Shown here piece by piece: positions 8,826-17,031 of a stretch of DNA of 64,000 bases. The stretch is from Cytobacillus sp. FSL H8-0458 (GTDB lineage Bacteria; Bacillota; Bacilli; Bacillales; Cytobacillaceae). The notes beneath the pieces were generated by a model that saw only the letters and a program-made list of their open reading frames with translations, had not been told where the DNA came from and did no database searches. The position numbers and the translations under genes are program-made. The stretch lies in NCBI RefSeq assembly GCF_038002165.1, contig NZ_JBBOBR010000001.1, positions 3,534,001 to 3,598,000 on the forward strand, read 5' to 3'. Position 1 is the stretch's first letter. Each line of letters begins with the position of its first letter.

Positions 8826-9665
8826 ATGAGTGAACAAATAATGAAAATAAATAATGTGGATATATGTACAGAGAGCTTTGGCAACTCCAAGGATCCAGCA
8901 ATTCTTTTGATCATGGGCGCAATGTCTTCACTGGACTGGTGGGACGAGGATTTCTGTCTCCGTTTGGCTGATCAGGGGAGATTTGTCATTCGGTACGATC
9001 ATCGGGATCTGGGCAGATCGACCACATATGAACCTGGGACTTCCAATTATACAATAACAGACTTGGCTGACGATGCAGCAGGCGTACTGGATGCTTATCA
9101 AATAGAGCAGGCAAATATCGTTGGCATGTCCATGGGCGGCTTAACCGGCCAGATTCTTGCCTTAAGATATCCGGCACGTGTATTGACACTTACGCTTATC
9201 GCATCAAGTGTGTTCGGAACTGAGATGGAAAAACTGCCGCCAATGGATCAGAACATCCTGGATTACCACTCGAAGAGCGCTTCCATAGATTGGTCGGATC
9301 GGGATGCGGCCATTCCTTATCTCGCGGGCGGATGGAAAACACTAGCCGGCTCCAAACCTTTCGAGCAGGAGAGAATGTATAAGCTTGCAGCAAGAGAAGC
9401 CGACCGCGCCAATCATCTGCCGAGCAGATTTAACCATGCCCTGCTGCAAGGCGGAGAAAAATATTATGATAGAATGGATGAGATCCGCGTACCGGTTCTC
9501 ATTATCCACGGCACAGAAGACCCGGCCCTCCCATACGAGCACGGGCTTGCGCTTAAGAAAGCCATTCCTCATTCTGAATTGATGACACTTGATGGAACTG
9601 GACATGAGATTCATAGTGAAGACTGGGATCAGATTATAGATTCTGTTGCAAAGCATAGTTCTTGA
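8826..9665 (+). CDS. Alpha/beta hydrolase
   Basis: A 279-residue esterase/epoxide-hydrolase-like alpha/beta hydrolase. The triad is visible: nucleophile in GMSMGG (about residue 100), acid in HGTEDPALPYEHG (about residue 231) and base in DGTGHEIH (about residue 260). The oxyanion region is LLIMGAMSSLDWW, with RYDHRDLGRS after it. There is no signal peptide, so it is cytoplasmic. GGAGG lies 6 bases before the ATG. It stands alone and ends at a strong terminator. The substrate cannot be read from the sequence. Confidence 0.85.
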   Translation: MSEQIMKINNVDICTESFGNSKDPAILLIMGAMSSLDWWDEDFCLRLADQGRFVIRYDHRDLGRSTTYEPGTSNYTITDLADDAAGVLDAYQIEQANIVGMSMGGLTGQILALRYPARVLTLTLIASSVFGTEMEKLPPMDQNILDYHSKSASIDWSDRDAAIPYLAGGWKTLAGSKPFEQERMYKLAAREADRANHLPSRFNHALLQGGEKYYDRMDEIRVPVLIIHGTEDPALPYEHGLALKKAIPHSELMTLDGTGHEIHSEDWDQIIDSVAKHSS

Positions 9666-9691
9666 TAAAAGAATAGTTAAGAAAAGCTTAA

Positions 9692-9737
9692 AGCCCAATT
9701 TCTCAAAATTATTAATGAGAAATTGGGCTGTTTTTTC
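9692..9737 (+). terminator. Terminator after the alpha/beta hydrolase
   Basis: Stem AGCCCAATTTCTCA with TGAGAAATTGGGCT and a 10-base loop, followed by GTTTTTT. Confidence 0.9.
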
Positions 9738-9768
9738 TATACAATCCGATATTTAAAGAACCCTGCTT

Positions 9769-10041
9769 CTAATGGATTGGAATCAATGCTTCAGCATACT
9801 TAATGCTTTCTTTTAAGTAAACAGGCGCTTTCGGGTGATGTAAGATCTCTTCAGTTGTTAGCCATAACACCTCTTCGACCTCATCGGAACATAAAGGTAA
9901 TGCATCACCAGATTCATATTCGCATAGAAAAACAATATCTACTACATTATGATTAGTATCAGTTACGAAAGAAGTACTGTGTACATAAGTTAAACGGTCT
10001 TTTACTTTTACCCCGACTTCCTCTAAAACATTCGTTGGCCT
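9769..10041 (-). pseudogene. Nudix hydrolase, 3' half only
   Basis: The C-terminal part reads as a Nudix (NTP-pyrophosphohydrolase) protein: LEEVGVKVKDRLTYVHSTS (the REXXEEXGX end of the Nudix box), then VDIVFLCEYESG, DEVEEVLWLTTEEI. The frame stays open upstream to 10140, but those residues (SPRRPWRLYLPCLNG) do not look like the first half of a Nudix fold, and the GG...E part of the box is missing. The break falls near 10040, at the edge of a GC-rich hairpin block, so the gene seems truncated by insertion or rearrangement. Confidence 0.65.
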
Positions 10042-10395
10042 TCCACCCCTTGGATGGGCATAACGAAGGAATGAGAGGGTAACTGACCCGTTGAGACACG
10101 GGAGGTAAAGCCTCCAGGGGCGGCGCGGAGAGTACATCATATTGGGAAATATGAAGAGAAATCACTACTCCTCTATTTAACTATGCCTTCACGTAGCCAT
10201 TTGTCCAAAATCTACTCCTTTCAAGTAAGCAAGAAAAATACGAGAGGTATGAAATCCTGTGAATAAGCGAGCATTCGTGAGAAAAGCGTATTTAACTGAG
10301 GGAATCGAATAAGAAAAAAGAGCTGCCGATAATACTGATCTTCGACTCTTGCACCCTTTAGCTTAAGTACATTTCTTTACAATGCAAAGGGATTT
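10042..10395. other. Gene-free stretch with a GC-rich hairpin block
   Basis: From 10042 to about 10130 the base composition jumps to GC-rich. On the plus strand CCCGT-TGAGAC-ACGGG (10087-10102) overlaps GGAGG-TAAAG-CCTCC (10101-10115), and GGGGCGGCGCGG follows. The pattern resembles the structured 3' ends of IS200/IS605 tnpB elements (omega-RNA region), from memory only. The remainder to 10395 is AT-rich with no coding signal. No transposase gene is present. Confidence 0.4.
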
Positions 10396-10767
10396 TCATT
10401 TTCCCTTTACATTGATATATGCTTCCTTAATAAGTGGAAAGATTATTTTAAAGTTGTATACTAAATCATCTATAGTTTTTATTGGTTTTACGAATCCTGC
10501 ATTATATACTCCCCATCTATCTTTTTCGGGTTCCATACATATAGATAGATAAGGCTGATCTGCTACCGCCCATATAATTCCCGCAATTGTCCTATCTGGA
10601 GCTTGAACAAAACCATCTCCAAACGTACAACCTACTTCCTCATCAGAATCAAAGTGATCGGTATATTCACCAAATATGAAGCCTTCGATTTCAGTCTCCA
10701 TAATTAATGAGTTGCTGTTAAAAATACTTTTAATTTTCTCAAGGAATTTATCCAATTTATCATTCAT
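10396..10767 (-). CDS. Hypothetical protein, 123 residues
   Basis: The family is not recognised. It is an acidic soluble protein with no signal or membrane segment, containing GFIFGEYTDHFDSDEE and GCTFGDGFVQAPDRT, with a C-terminus rich in hydrophobic and lysine residues. I start at the ATG at 10767 (MNDKLDKFLEKIKS) because GGTAGGGA precedes it. It lies among accessory genes with terminators on both sides, so it is probably transcribed alone. It could belong to an immunity-protein-like family, but nothing here proves that. Confidence 0.6.
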   Translation of the reverse strand: MNDKLDKFLEKIKSIFNSNSLIMETEIEGFIFGEYTDHFDSDEEVGCTFGDGFVQAPDRTIAGIIWAVADQPYLSICMEPEKDRWGVYNAGFVKPIKTIDDLVYNFKIIFPLIKEAYINVKGK

Positions 10768-10843
10768 TATTATCCCTACCATTAAATTAGAATGTTATTA
10801 TTTTCTACATCCTTGTTCAACAAATCTGCCCCGTTAGTTAAAG

Positions 10844-10866
10844 AAAAAGCCGCCGATTGGCAGCAG
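10844..10866 (-). terminator. Terminator downstream of the first DinB gene
   Basis: On the minus strand GCTGCC-AATC-GGCGGC is followed by TTTTTCTTT. Confidence 0.65.
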
Positions 10867-10925
10867 ACTCTTAAAGCAAAACACCCCGTTTATTTTTGTA
10901 CAATTTTCAAATGCTTTTTCCACCA

Positions 10926-11396
10926 TCAACGATGCGATGGCCAAGATCCTTGCATCTTCCTAATTTGAATAATTTGTCCTGTATGGTATGCATCATGAAG
11001 CAATATGTCAATTATCTCCTCTTCAAGAGAATCTTGCTCAAGCACTTCAGTGGTTGTTTTGTTTAAAGCTACTCTTAATTTGCTTTGAGCTATTTCCGCC
11101 CGTTCAACGACTTCAATCCATTCTTTGTCATCATTTGATTGTTTAGTCAGGTTGAAAGTTTCGTCACCATCGAGATTTTGTGACAATCCTCGGCCTTCTA
11201 AATTTGCTGCAAGTCTTTCTTTATAGTAAATAAGGTGATTAACATTTTCCCAAATTGATTTTGTTGTGTCCCCTGTTGGTCTCCACCTAGCTTGTTCTGC
11301 AGTAAGTCCTTCTATTGCAGATTTGAAAGGCGCATACCAACTCTCATTATCATACGTAGTATCGAGCATTCTTAATAGCAGGGCATTTCGATTCAT
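10926..11396 (-). CDS. DinB-family protein
   Basis: A 156-residue four-helix-bundle protein of the DinB/YfiT superfamily. Many members are metal-dependent thiol (bacillithiol) transferases. The three metal-binding histidines are visible: one in NHLIYYKERL (about residue 54) and two in LLHDAYHTGQIIQI (HxxxH, about residues 137 and 141). The ATG at 11396 is preferred over 11402 because GGAG lies 9 bases upstream instead of 3. A second DinB gene of different sequence follows upstream at 11600-12115. The substrate is unknown. Confidence 0.85.
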   Translation of the reverse strand: MNRNALLLRMLDTTYDNESWYAPFKSAIEGLTAEQARWRPTGDTTKSIWENVNHLIYYKERLAANLEGRGLSQNLDGDETFNLTKQSNDDKEWIEVVERAEIAQSKLRVALNKTTTEVLEQDSLEEEIIDILLHDAYHTGQIIQIRKMQGSWPSHR

Positions 11397-11599
11397 TAAC
11401 ATCTTCTCCTTTAAAATTAGGTATCAAATAAGGAGTATTTCACCAAAAAGCAAGAAACTCCTTCTTAAACTCGACTGCCCCGTTAGCCCATTAAGAAAAG
11501 CCTCCTTAGATGACAGCTGGTTCATAAATCAGTTATTAGGGGTCTTTGTATAATAGTGAATTGATTAAATATCTAGATGCAATACAGTCTCTAAAAATT

Positions 11600-12115
11600 T
11601 TAGTCAAATAAAGTTTGTTTTGGTTCAGCCATTCCAAATTGTGCCCATTCTTCTTTTGAAGGACCGTAAATCCCTGGAACACTAATTCCTGCTTGTCTCA
11701 TTAGAATAGTCATTTGTCCCCGGTGATGAGTTTGATGTTGGCTTAAAAATAATAAAAGACTTCCCTTTGTCATGTTTATTCCAAAGAAGTCGATTTTTTC
11801 CAACAGGGTCTGATCAGTCCATTGAGTTTTCAAAGCCTCAACAAATTCATGTGAAGATTTAATATAGCTTTCAGCAATGAAGTTAGCAGATGACGGGACA
11901 GACCAGTCTTCATCAGGAGCTTCAAACCTTAATCCTGCCTGTGAACTAATAACTTTAATAGCAGTAACCGTATGCCAGGCAATACGTCCTAGAGACCATT
12001 GATTTGGAGTGACTTCATGCTTTAATGATTCATCCGTGAGATTTTTAAGAATCCTGCTTGTAGCTCCTGCCTCAAATCCCCAAGATGTATAAAAATCGCT
12101 TAAACTATGATACAT
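11600..12115 (-). CDS. DinB-family protein, second copy type
   Basis: A 171-residue DinB-superfamily protein with the histidine triad in RIAWHTV (about residue 48) and SQHQTHHRGQMTIL (HxxxH about residue 128). The fold and metal site match the neighbour at 10926-11396, but the sequences differ enough that they are distinct paralogues rather than a recent duplication. The ATG at 12115 has GAGGAG 7 bases before it; the TTG at 12121 is less likely. A thiol-transferase or detoxification role is inferred from the family only. Confidence 0.85.
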   Translation of the reverse strand: MYHSLSDFYTSWGFEAGATSRILKNLTDESLKHEVTPNQWSLGRIAWHTVTAIKVISSQAGLRFEAPDEDWSVPSSANFIAESYIKSSHEFVEALKTQWTDQTLLEKIDFFGINMTKGSLLLFLSQHQTHHRGQMTILMRQAGISVPGIYGPSKEEWAQFGMAEPKQTLFD

Positions 12116-12258
12116 CTTCAAACTCCTCTCAATAATATGCTTATTAACATTCTCCCTTTTAATAAAATTACCTCCTCCTTTTTTCTTTAAGGCTGCACCC
12201 CAAAAATTTGGATATCCATTCTAGTTGAATTCTCCTTGTGTAAAAACCTCTTCTTAAT

Positions 12259-12372
12259 TTAACAACTGCCCTCGTTAGTACAACACACGCAGCAGCCCTC
12301 ATCTTCATCAAAATAGAAGCCGGCTTCTTCATCTTGGTCTACATAAGTAATGAAACCATCACTTGATTTTCA
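12259..12372 (-). pseudogene. Cys-rich coding remnant
   Basis: An open stretch without a start codon reads DGFITYVDQDEEAGFYF, then DEDEGCCVCCTNEGSC and a TAA. Composition looks coding, but a TGA lies at its 5' edge and no ribosome binding site is present. It is the only coding-like piece in the 580-base gap 12116-12695; the rest is AT-rich spacer with a terminator-like hairpin near 12620-12645. Confidence 0.3.
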
Positions 12373-12619
12373 ACATGGCTTATTCTATTAACCTGCCCTG
12401 TTAGTAAAAAAGCGTCTCTACTTATTGTAAAAAGGCATCCAAATATTGTTTGTTATTAACCATTTAAAGAATTAAAAATCTGAAATTTTCATTTTTGATA
12501 AAAAATACAACTATCTATTTGAGCTCCAATTTGGTTTTAATTTTATTACTAAAACACTTTTAATTTATTTTAATTAACACCTCTTAATTAACAAATCTAC
12601 AAAGATTGTTTAAATAGAA

Positions 12620-12645
12620 AAAAGCTGCCTGATTAGCAGCTTAAC
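12620..12645 (-). terminator. Terminator-like hairpin
   Basis: AAGCTGC-CTGATTA-GCAGCTT on an A/T flank; on the minus strand it is followed by TTTTTT. It would end transcription of the 12852-13142 gene and the fragment after it. Confidence 0.6.
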
Positions 12646-12695
12646 TTGAACTACTTCTCTATTAATTTTTTTATCGCGCAGACCACCAATTCCGG

Positions 12696-12851
12696 TTAGT
12701 CATTTTGAATGTAGTGGGTACTGTTTTCAGCAATGACCAATTCTCCATCTAGGGATATTTCAAGAATCTCTCTCTGCATTTCATTCCATAACTTTTGGGA
12801 TTCCATGGAATAATGAGCTTTCTTACCTGCTGAAAAATAAGAGCCAGCGAT
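12696..12851 (-). pseudogene. 3' fragment of an alpha/beta hydrolase
   Basis: Directly after the stop codon of the zinc-ribbon gene, and in the same frame, 51 codons read GKKAHYSMESQKLWNEMQRE, EISLDGELVIAENSTHYIQN, D, stop. The STHYIQND end is the typical histidine-containing tail of alpha/beta hydrolases. The rest of that gene is absent, so this is a leftover from a deletion that brought the neighbouring gene against it. Confidence 0.6.
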
Positions 12852-13142
12852 TTATTCTTTAAATGATAGCTCTTCTTCTTCTAAGGAGGTTCTCATAATA
12901 GGCAGGGATGCTGGTCCAATACCATGAAGTTTTAATATTTCTTTTTCTGTGTAATTTGATAGTTTTTCCAAAGTGTTTATTCCTTCGAATACCAATGCAT
13001 TCCTTGCAGGAGCACTGAGTTTTGAAAGGAAGCCGCTTTTGGGTTTATTCTCTTTATCACAGGCAGGGCAGCTTTTACACTCACTAGTTTTGTGAAATTT
13101 ATGTCCCTTTTCACAAATCCTTAAACTTTTAGCTACTGACAA
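12852..13142 (-). CDS. Zinc-ribbon and helix-hairpin-helix (RNAP alpha-CTD-like) protein
   Basis: A 96-residue protein. Residues 8-31 hold four cysteine/histidine ligands (ICEKGH, then CKSCPAC) that look like a small zinc ribbon. Residues 40-90 match the C-terminal domain of RNA polymerase alpha: LSAPARNALVFEGINTLEKL, then LHGIGPASLPIM, a helix-hairpin-helix that binds DNA. Such stand-alone proteins occur in Bacillus; a role in nucleic acid binding is inferred. The TTG start has GGAGGAATTATC before it, a clear binding site. The stop directly abuts a hydrolase gene fragment. Confidence 0.8.
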   Translation of the reverse strand: MSVAKSLRICEKGHKFHKTSECKSCPACDKENKPKSGFLSKLSAPARNALVFEGINTLEKLSNYTEKEILKLHGIGPASLPIMRTSLEEEELSFKE

Positions 13143-13271
13143 GATAATTCCTCCAATTCTAGTCTAATCCTGTATTATCTATTATGAATCTTATATTAAT
13201 TTTATAAACTATTCGTATTTTCCGCCACCCTGTCCATGACTTCCCTTTTCATTTAAGCTTCCCGACTGGTT

Positions 13272-13306
13272 AAAAAAGGATCGGCTGTAATGAACAGCCG
13301 ATCTTT
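13272..13306 (-). terminator. Terminator of the monooxygenase/ATP-grasp operon
   Basis: On the minus strand GATCGGCTGT-TCATT-ACAGCCGATC is followed by CTTTTTT. Confidence 0.85.
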
Positions 13307-13316
13307 GAAATTCAAT

Positions 13317-14273
13317 TTATACAGATGCTGCTGCAGCGTATTTTTCTTCTATTGTCTTCTTTAGGAAGGCAGCTAATTCGAGCATGCCATACTTACCGGC
13401 TTTCGCTTCCGCATCCGAATTATAGTTTGTGTTTGTATTAATATCATACGTAAAAATGTCACCTTCAGCATTTCTGATAAATTCGATTCCAGCGACTTGA
13501 ATATCATTCCTGGCCAGAACCTCTTTATATTTTTCCAAAGTTTCGTCCTCAAAATCATCAATGATCTGGAACTTAGGCTTTTCTTCAACCTCTTCTCCTA
13601 CGGGACAGAATAAGTCGCCAATCTGGCAGGCATCCGCGGGACAAAGTTCAAATCCTTCAGAAGTATCAACCCTGACAGCATAAACAAATCTGCCCCCAAC
13701 AAATTCGCAGCGCGTGATATAGCTTTCAGGTGATTGAATATATTCCTGAATAAGAGTAATGCCATCTACCGGTTCTTCGAAGGAAGGGCTTTCCACATAA
13801 GATCTTAAAGCTTCAATACTATGGAATAATTGAACACCCAGACCTTTGCCGGCACGATTATGCTTTGTGATAAACGGCTGTCCGGCAAATGCTTCGGCTG
13901 CCTTTAGGATATTTTGTTTTCCAACAGCTGCAATTGTTTTTGGAGTCCTCACACCAGATTTATTTAACTCCAAGTATTGTAAAACCTTACTTACTTCAAG
14001 CTTTAAAGCGCTCGTTCCATTAATCACCGTACGGCCATGTGCTTCAAGCCAGGCCAATACTTGTCCGGAAAATTCAGCCGCAAAACGGTGGTCACGTGTA
14101 TGAGAAGAAGCACTCATCCGGCTATAGAAAATACCTTCCGGCGGTTCTGACGATAAATCCAACGTTCCTTCATCTAAATGCCATTCCTCATAAGGAACAC
14201 CCAACTCCTCCAATCTTTTTGAAAGATGGACTGTCCACTCACTATTTTCATGTATTACATAAACCTTGCTCAT
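13317..14273 (-). CDS. ATP-grasp ligase (RimK-like)
   Basis: A 318-residue ATP-grasp enzyme; the fold joins a carboxylate to an amine or thiol using ATP. Visible parts: N-terminal Rossmann-like region (KVYVIHENSEW), the central ATP-binding stretch QPFITKHNRAGKGLGVQLF (lysines for nucleotide binding, about residues 140-158), GITLIQEYIQSPESYITR, and the metal-binding end DIQVAGIEFIRNAEGDIFTY followed by DINTNTNYN. The substrate is unknown. It lies 15 bases after the flavin monooxygenase gene in an operon controlled by a SAM riboswitch, which suggests a step in sulfur-compound use. Confidence 0.8.
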   Translation of the reverse strand: MSKVYVIHENSEWTVHLSKRLEELGVPYEEWHLDEGTLDLSSEPPEGIFYSRMSASSHTRDHRFAAEFSGQVLAWLEAHGRTVINGTSALKLEVSKVLQYLELNKSGVRTPKTIAAVGKQNILKAAEAFAGQPFITKHNRAGKGLGVQLFHSIEALRSYVESPSFEEPVDGITLIQEYIQSPESYITRCEFVGGRFVYAVRVDTSEGFELCPADACQIGDLFCPVGEEVEEKPKFQIIDDFEDETLEKYKEVLARNDIQVAGIEFIRNAEGDIFTYDINTNTNYNSDAEAKAGKYGMLELAAFLKKTIEEKYAAAASV

Positions 14274-14288
14274 TATTCAGGCCCCTTT

Positions 14289-15338
14289 CTAGCTCTTTAT
14301 TAAACTGCGTTTTTGTTCCACTAATGGCATTACCGTCTTTGCGAAGCGTTGCATTTCCTCCAGCTGAGGTGAGAATTGCAGCAACAGCAAGTCTAGGCCA
14401 GCTTCTTCAAATTGCAGAATCCGGTCAGCAATTTGCTCTGGTGTTCCTACTAAATTTGGACGCAAACCTCTATTGGAAACAGAGTAATCCTGCAGCTGAA
14501 TCTGCTGCTCCAGATGTGACTTTGTCGTGAAGTCCTTAAAGCCGGCATAACCGCTGGAATCCTTCACAGCCGTGATTTTTTCAAGCTCAGCGAGAGCCTC
14601 TTCTTCTGTCTCACGGCAAATAACATACGCAGCCATTCCGAAAGAACTGAATGGTGCATTTCCCGTTTGTTCACGCCGGGCCTTCATTTCTCCTATTTTC
14701 CGGTCAATCTCTTCAACTGTTCCTCCGTGCATGACATAAGCATCACATTTTTCTGCAATGGTCTGCTTGCCTTTTTCACTTTCACCGCCTGCATAAAGAA
14801 TGGGGTTAGGCCGTTGAACAGGCTTCGGTGCAAGCTTCGTTTCTTTTAAGTCGTAAAATTGGCCAGAAAAGCTGAAGGTATCTTCTGTCCATAAGCCTTT
14901 CAGAACATTAATGAACTCCTCGGTGCGGGCATAACGCTCATCATGTTCTGTAAAAATACCGCCATATTGACGCGCTTCTTCGGCCCACCAGGCAGAAACC
15001 ATGTTTAGAGTAAAACGGCCTTTGCTGATTTGATCAATATTGGCAGCCATTTTTGCTGCTACTGCTGGATTATGAAAACCGGGGCGAACCGCGGTCATAA
15101 TTTCAATTTTTTCCGTCACTGCGGCAAGCGCGGCAGCCGTAGACCAGGCTTCAAGAGAATCATGGTCCGGTCCTTTAATATCATTTAAAAATAATTCCGC
15201 GATTAACGTAGTCGAGTATCCCCATTTTTCAGCCGACTGAATGACATTTTTAGCATACTCAAAGGTTGGCGGCATATTTTCGTCTTCCACATTCCGCAGC
15301 CATCCTCCAAAAATCGGCAGCCAGAAACCATATTTCAA
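14289..15338 (-). CDS. LLM-class flavin monooxygenase (SfnG/SsuD-like)
   Basis: A 349-residue two-component flavin monooxygenase of the bacterial luciferase family that uses reduced FMN from a separate reductase. It resembles sulfone/sulfonate monooxygenases: MKYGFWLPIFGGWLRNV, WGYSTTLIAELFLNDIKG, AVRPGFHNPAVAAKMAA, FTLNMVSAWWAEEARQYGG, YAGGESEKGKQ. The full length suggests an active enzyme that cleaves a C-S bond to release sulfite or sulfinate. It is the first gene after a SAM riboswitch, which supports sulfur scavenging. The exact substrate is not determinable. A decayed second copy of its 3' end occurs at 18215. Confidence 0.85.
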   Translation of the reverse strand: MKYGFWLPIFGGWLRNVEDENMPPTFEYAKNVIQSAEKWGYSTTLIAELFLNDIKGPDHDSLEAWSTAAALAAVTEKIEIMTAVRPGFHNPAVAAKMAANIDQISKGRFTLNMVSAWWAEEARQYGGIFTEHDERYARTEEFINVLKGLWTEDTFSFSGQFYDLKETKLAPKPVQRPNPILYAGGESEKGKQTIAEKCDAYVMHGGTVEEIDRKIGEMKARREQTGNAPFSSFGMAAYVICRETEEEALAELEKITAVKDSSGYAGFKDFTTKSHLEQQIQLQDYSVSNRGLRPNLVGTPEQIADRILQFEEAGLDLLLLQFSPQLEEMQRFAKTVMPLVEQKRSLIKS

Positions 15339-15407
15339 TTTTCTTCTCTCCCTAACTTTCGAATATCTACTTTTCTTATCATTTAAGTAGGATTTATAAA
15401 CAACTAA

Positions 15408-15437
15408 AAAACTCTCCTCCTAAGAAGAGAGTTTTTT
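15408..15437 (-). terminator. Riboswitch expression-platform terminator
   Basis: On the minus strand AAAACTCTC and GAGAGTTTT arms close a hairpin followed by TTTTTTAG. The CTCTCTTC arm can instead pair with GAAGAGAG at the end of the SAM aptamer, giving the expected antiterminator switch. Confidence 0.85.
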
Positions 15438-15440
15438 ATA

Positions 15441-15552
15441 CTCTCTTCTCATCTTTCAAGCGATTCGCTTGCTGGAATTGGCACAGTATTCATCAGAACC
15501 TGCTGCCGAGGCTTCAAAGGGCCAGTCCCTCCACCTCTCTTGATAAGAAGAA
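15441..15552 (-). promoter_or_regulatory. SAM-I riboswitch (S-box) aptamer
   Basis: On the minus strand CTTATCAAGAGAGGTGGAGG then GACTGGCCC, GAAGCCTCGGCAGCAGG, and a final GATGAGAAGAGAG that pairs with the 5' CTTCTTATC to close P1. This is the S-box consensus in order and spacing. It leads into the flavin monooxygenase gene at 15338, so the operon should be off when SAM is plentiful and on in sulfur or methionine starvation. Confidence 0.95.
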
Positions 15553-15885
15553 AAAACTATTCAGCTTTTTAATATTTAAAGTGATAATAATTTAAATAGA
15601 TCAAATTGTCAATTAAATATTTCTAAGCTCTAAATATTTTCAATAAGAATCGAAGAATGGTACTTGTCCCCACTGACTTTAAAGCTTCTGCAGAAGTGTA
15701 ATCAGGCACCTATTTTAAAAGTCATGCACGGTTAGACTTTTCCTGCTTAATTTATGTACTGTAAAAAATACTTTCAAAATACAGTATGAGACCAAGAGTC
15801 TTCTGACAGTATGCCATGTTGTGAATATTTTCCTGTTTTAGAGCTAAAATATCCTTAAATATACTTTATAAGGGTGACTCGGTAA
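15553..15885. other. Intergenic stretch without recognised features
   Basis: An AT-rich divergent spacer between the SAM riboswitch and the CBO0543-type gene. It must hold promoters for both, but no hexamers stand out. I see no coding signal. Confidence 0.4.
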
Positions 15886-16458
15886 ATGCCGGATAAGCGA
15901 CTTGAGCAATTTGATCATATAGTGAGAATGGGAAAAGAAGGGCAAGAGGCTTTAAATAAGTATTGGTTGGACTTTGAGCTGTATACTTCATTTGAATACT
16001 GGTTAATGGCAGCACTTCTTATAGGTCCTCTTATCTACCTATTTTTTAAAATCGATAAAAACAAAATTTTTTTCTTTGGCTTCTATGGTTACAGTATTCA
16101 TGTAATATTCGGATATATTGACCTGTTTGCGAAAAATTCAGGACACTTAAACTATCCTTTTCCAGTGATCCCCATGCTGCCAGGGTTATCCCTTGATTCG
16201 AGTTTCGTTCCGGTTACTTTTATGCTTGTTTACCAATGGACGATAAACCGGAAAAAGAATTACTATCTATACATGATCATTACCTCTGCGGTTATGGCAT
16301 TTATCTTTAAGCCGGTTCTGGTCGGAATAGGGCTAATGAGACTTTATGGAAACACAAATTATATCTATCTATTTGCTGGTTATTTAATTGTCATTACGAT
16401 AGCTAAATTTATCACGAGTGTGTTTTTGTGGACAGAGGCTAAATACAAAAAAGGATAA
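15886..16458 (+). CDS. CBO0543-family integral membrane protein
   Basis: A 190-residue protein with about five membrane helices after a 38-residue charged N-terminus (MPDKRLEQFDHIVRMGKEG). The layout, with FEYWLMAALLIGPLIYLFF, a GYSIHVIFGYIDL helix and a C-terminal helix before EAKYKKG, matches what I know as the CBO0543 family, whose function is unknown. A weak binding site GGGTGA lies before the ATG. It is transcribed alone and ends at a terminator. Confidence 0.7.
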   Translation: MPDKRLEQFDHIVRMGKEGQEALNKYWLDFELYTSFEYWLMAALLIGPLIYLFFKIDKNKIFFFGFYGYSIHVIFGYIDLFAKNSGHLNYPFPVIPMLPGLSLDSSFVPVTFMLVYQWTINRKKNYYLYMIITSAVMAFIFKPVLVGIGLMRLYGNTNYIYLFAGYLIVITIAKFITSVFLWTEAKYKKG

Positions 16459-16548
16459 ATGAATTTTCCAAAGGGTTCATTATAGAGGCGATCGTTCATC
16501 CGGATCCATTCGAGACTCAATCTAAGGGTTGATATGATTGTGAATATG

Positions 16549-16590
16549 AGGGGTCCAATCAGCAAAGCAGATTATTGGCTGGACCCCTTT
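16549..16590 (+). terminator. Terminator, probably bidirectional
   Basis: AGGGGTCCA pairs with TGGACCCCT, with an inner CCAAT/ATTGG stem, then TTT. It separates the CBO0543 gene from the convergent Ena genes. Confidence 0.7.
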
Positions 16591-16635
16591 AAGAACTCGA
16601 ATCTTTATCTTTTAGGTATTTAGAGAAAATAAATA

Positions 16636-16980
16636 TTAACCCAAGATACGCTTATATAAATTAATACAAAATTTCCCGCTTGTACCAGCCGGTGCATTAA
16701 TTCGAAACTCATTTGGATTATTTTCGGATGTTGAAACTGAATTTCCTGGCGGTACATTTAGCGTTCCAATGACAGTACCTGCACTATTTAACACTTCACC
16801 AACTATGACACCCGTTCCAGAATTGAAAATTTCAAAGGTCCCCTGAAAATAATCATTGATATCCGGTGCTTGCCATGCAATATAATTATTAAGCGGCCCT
16901 GCTAAGTTCCCGCAAATTTTCTCTTGAAATATTTTCCCTTCCGGGCAGCAGCAGCAATTTGCGCTGGATGATCCACACAT
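16636..16980 (-). CDS. Endospore-appendage (Ena) subunit, DUF3992
   Basis: A 114-residue protein of the DUF3992 family, which includes the Ena pilins that build very stable fibres on Bacillus spores. The N-terminal connector carries a cysteine cluster (MCGSSSANCCCCP) that would form disulfides to subunits further along the fibre. The jelly-roll body follows: IFQEKICGNL, NDYFQGTFEIFNSGTG, NVPPGNSVS, and an ending GTSGKFCINLYKRIL with a further Cys. It lies 51 bases after a paralogue at 17032 with the same plan, with AAGGAG before its ATG. Expression in the mother cell during sporulation is expected. Confidence 0.8.
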   Translation of the reverse strand: MCGSSSANCCCCPEGKIFQEKICGNLAGPLNNYIAWQAPDINDYFQGTFEIFNSGTGVIVGEVLNSAGTVIGTLNVPPGNSVSTSENNPNEFRINAPAGTSGKFCINLYKRILG

Positions 16981-17031
16981 TACACATTTCTCCTTTTAAA
17001 TCATTTTTCTAATTTCGGCGGTTTCATCTTT

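Noticed and set aside
14039..14530. 163-codon plus-strand frame across the ATP-grasp/monooxygenase junction
   Set aside because: Antisense to two well-supported genes, no family features, no ribosome binding site.
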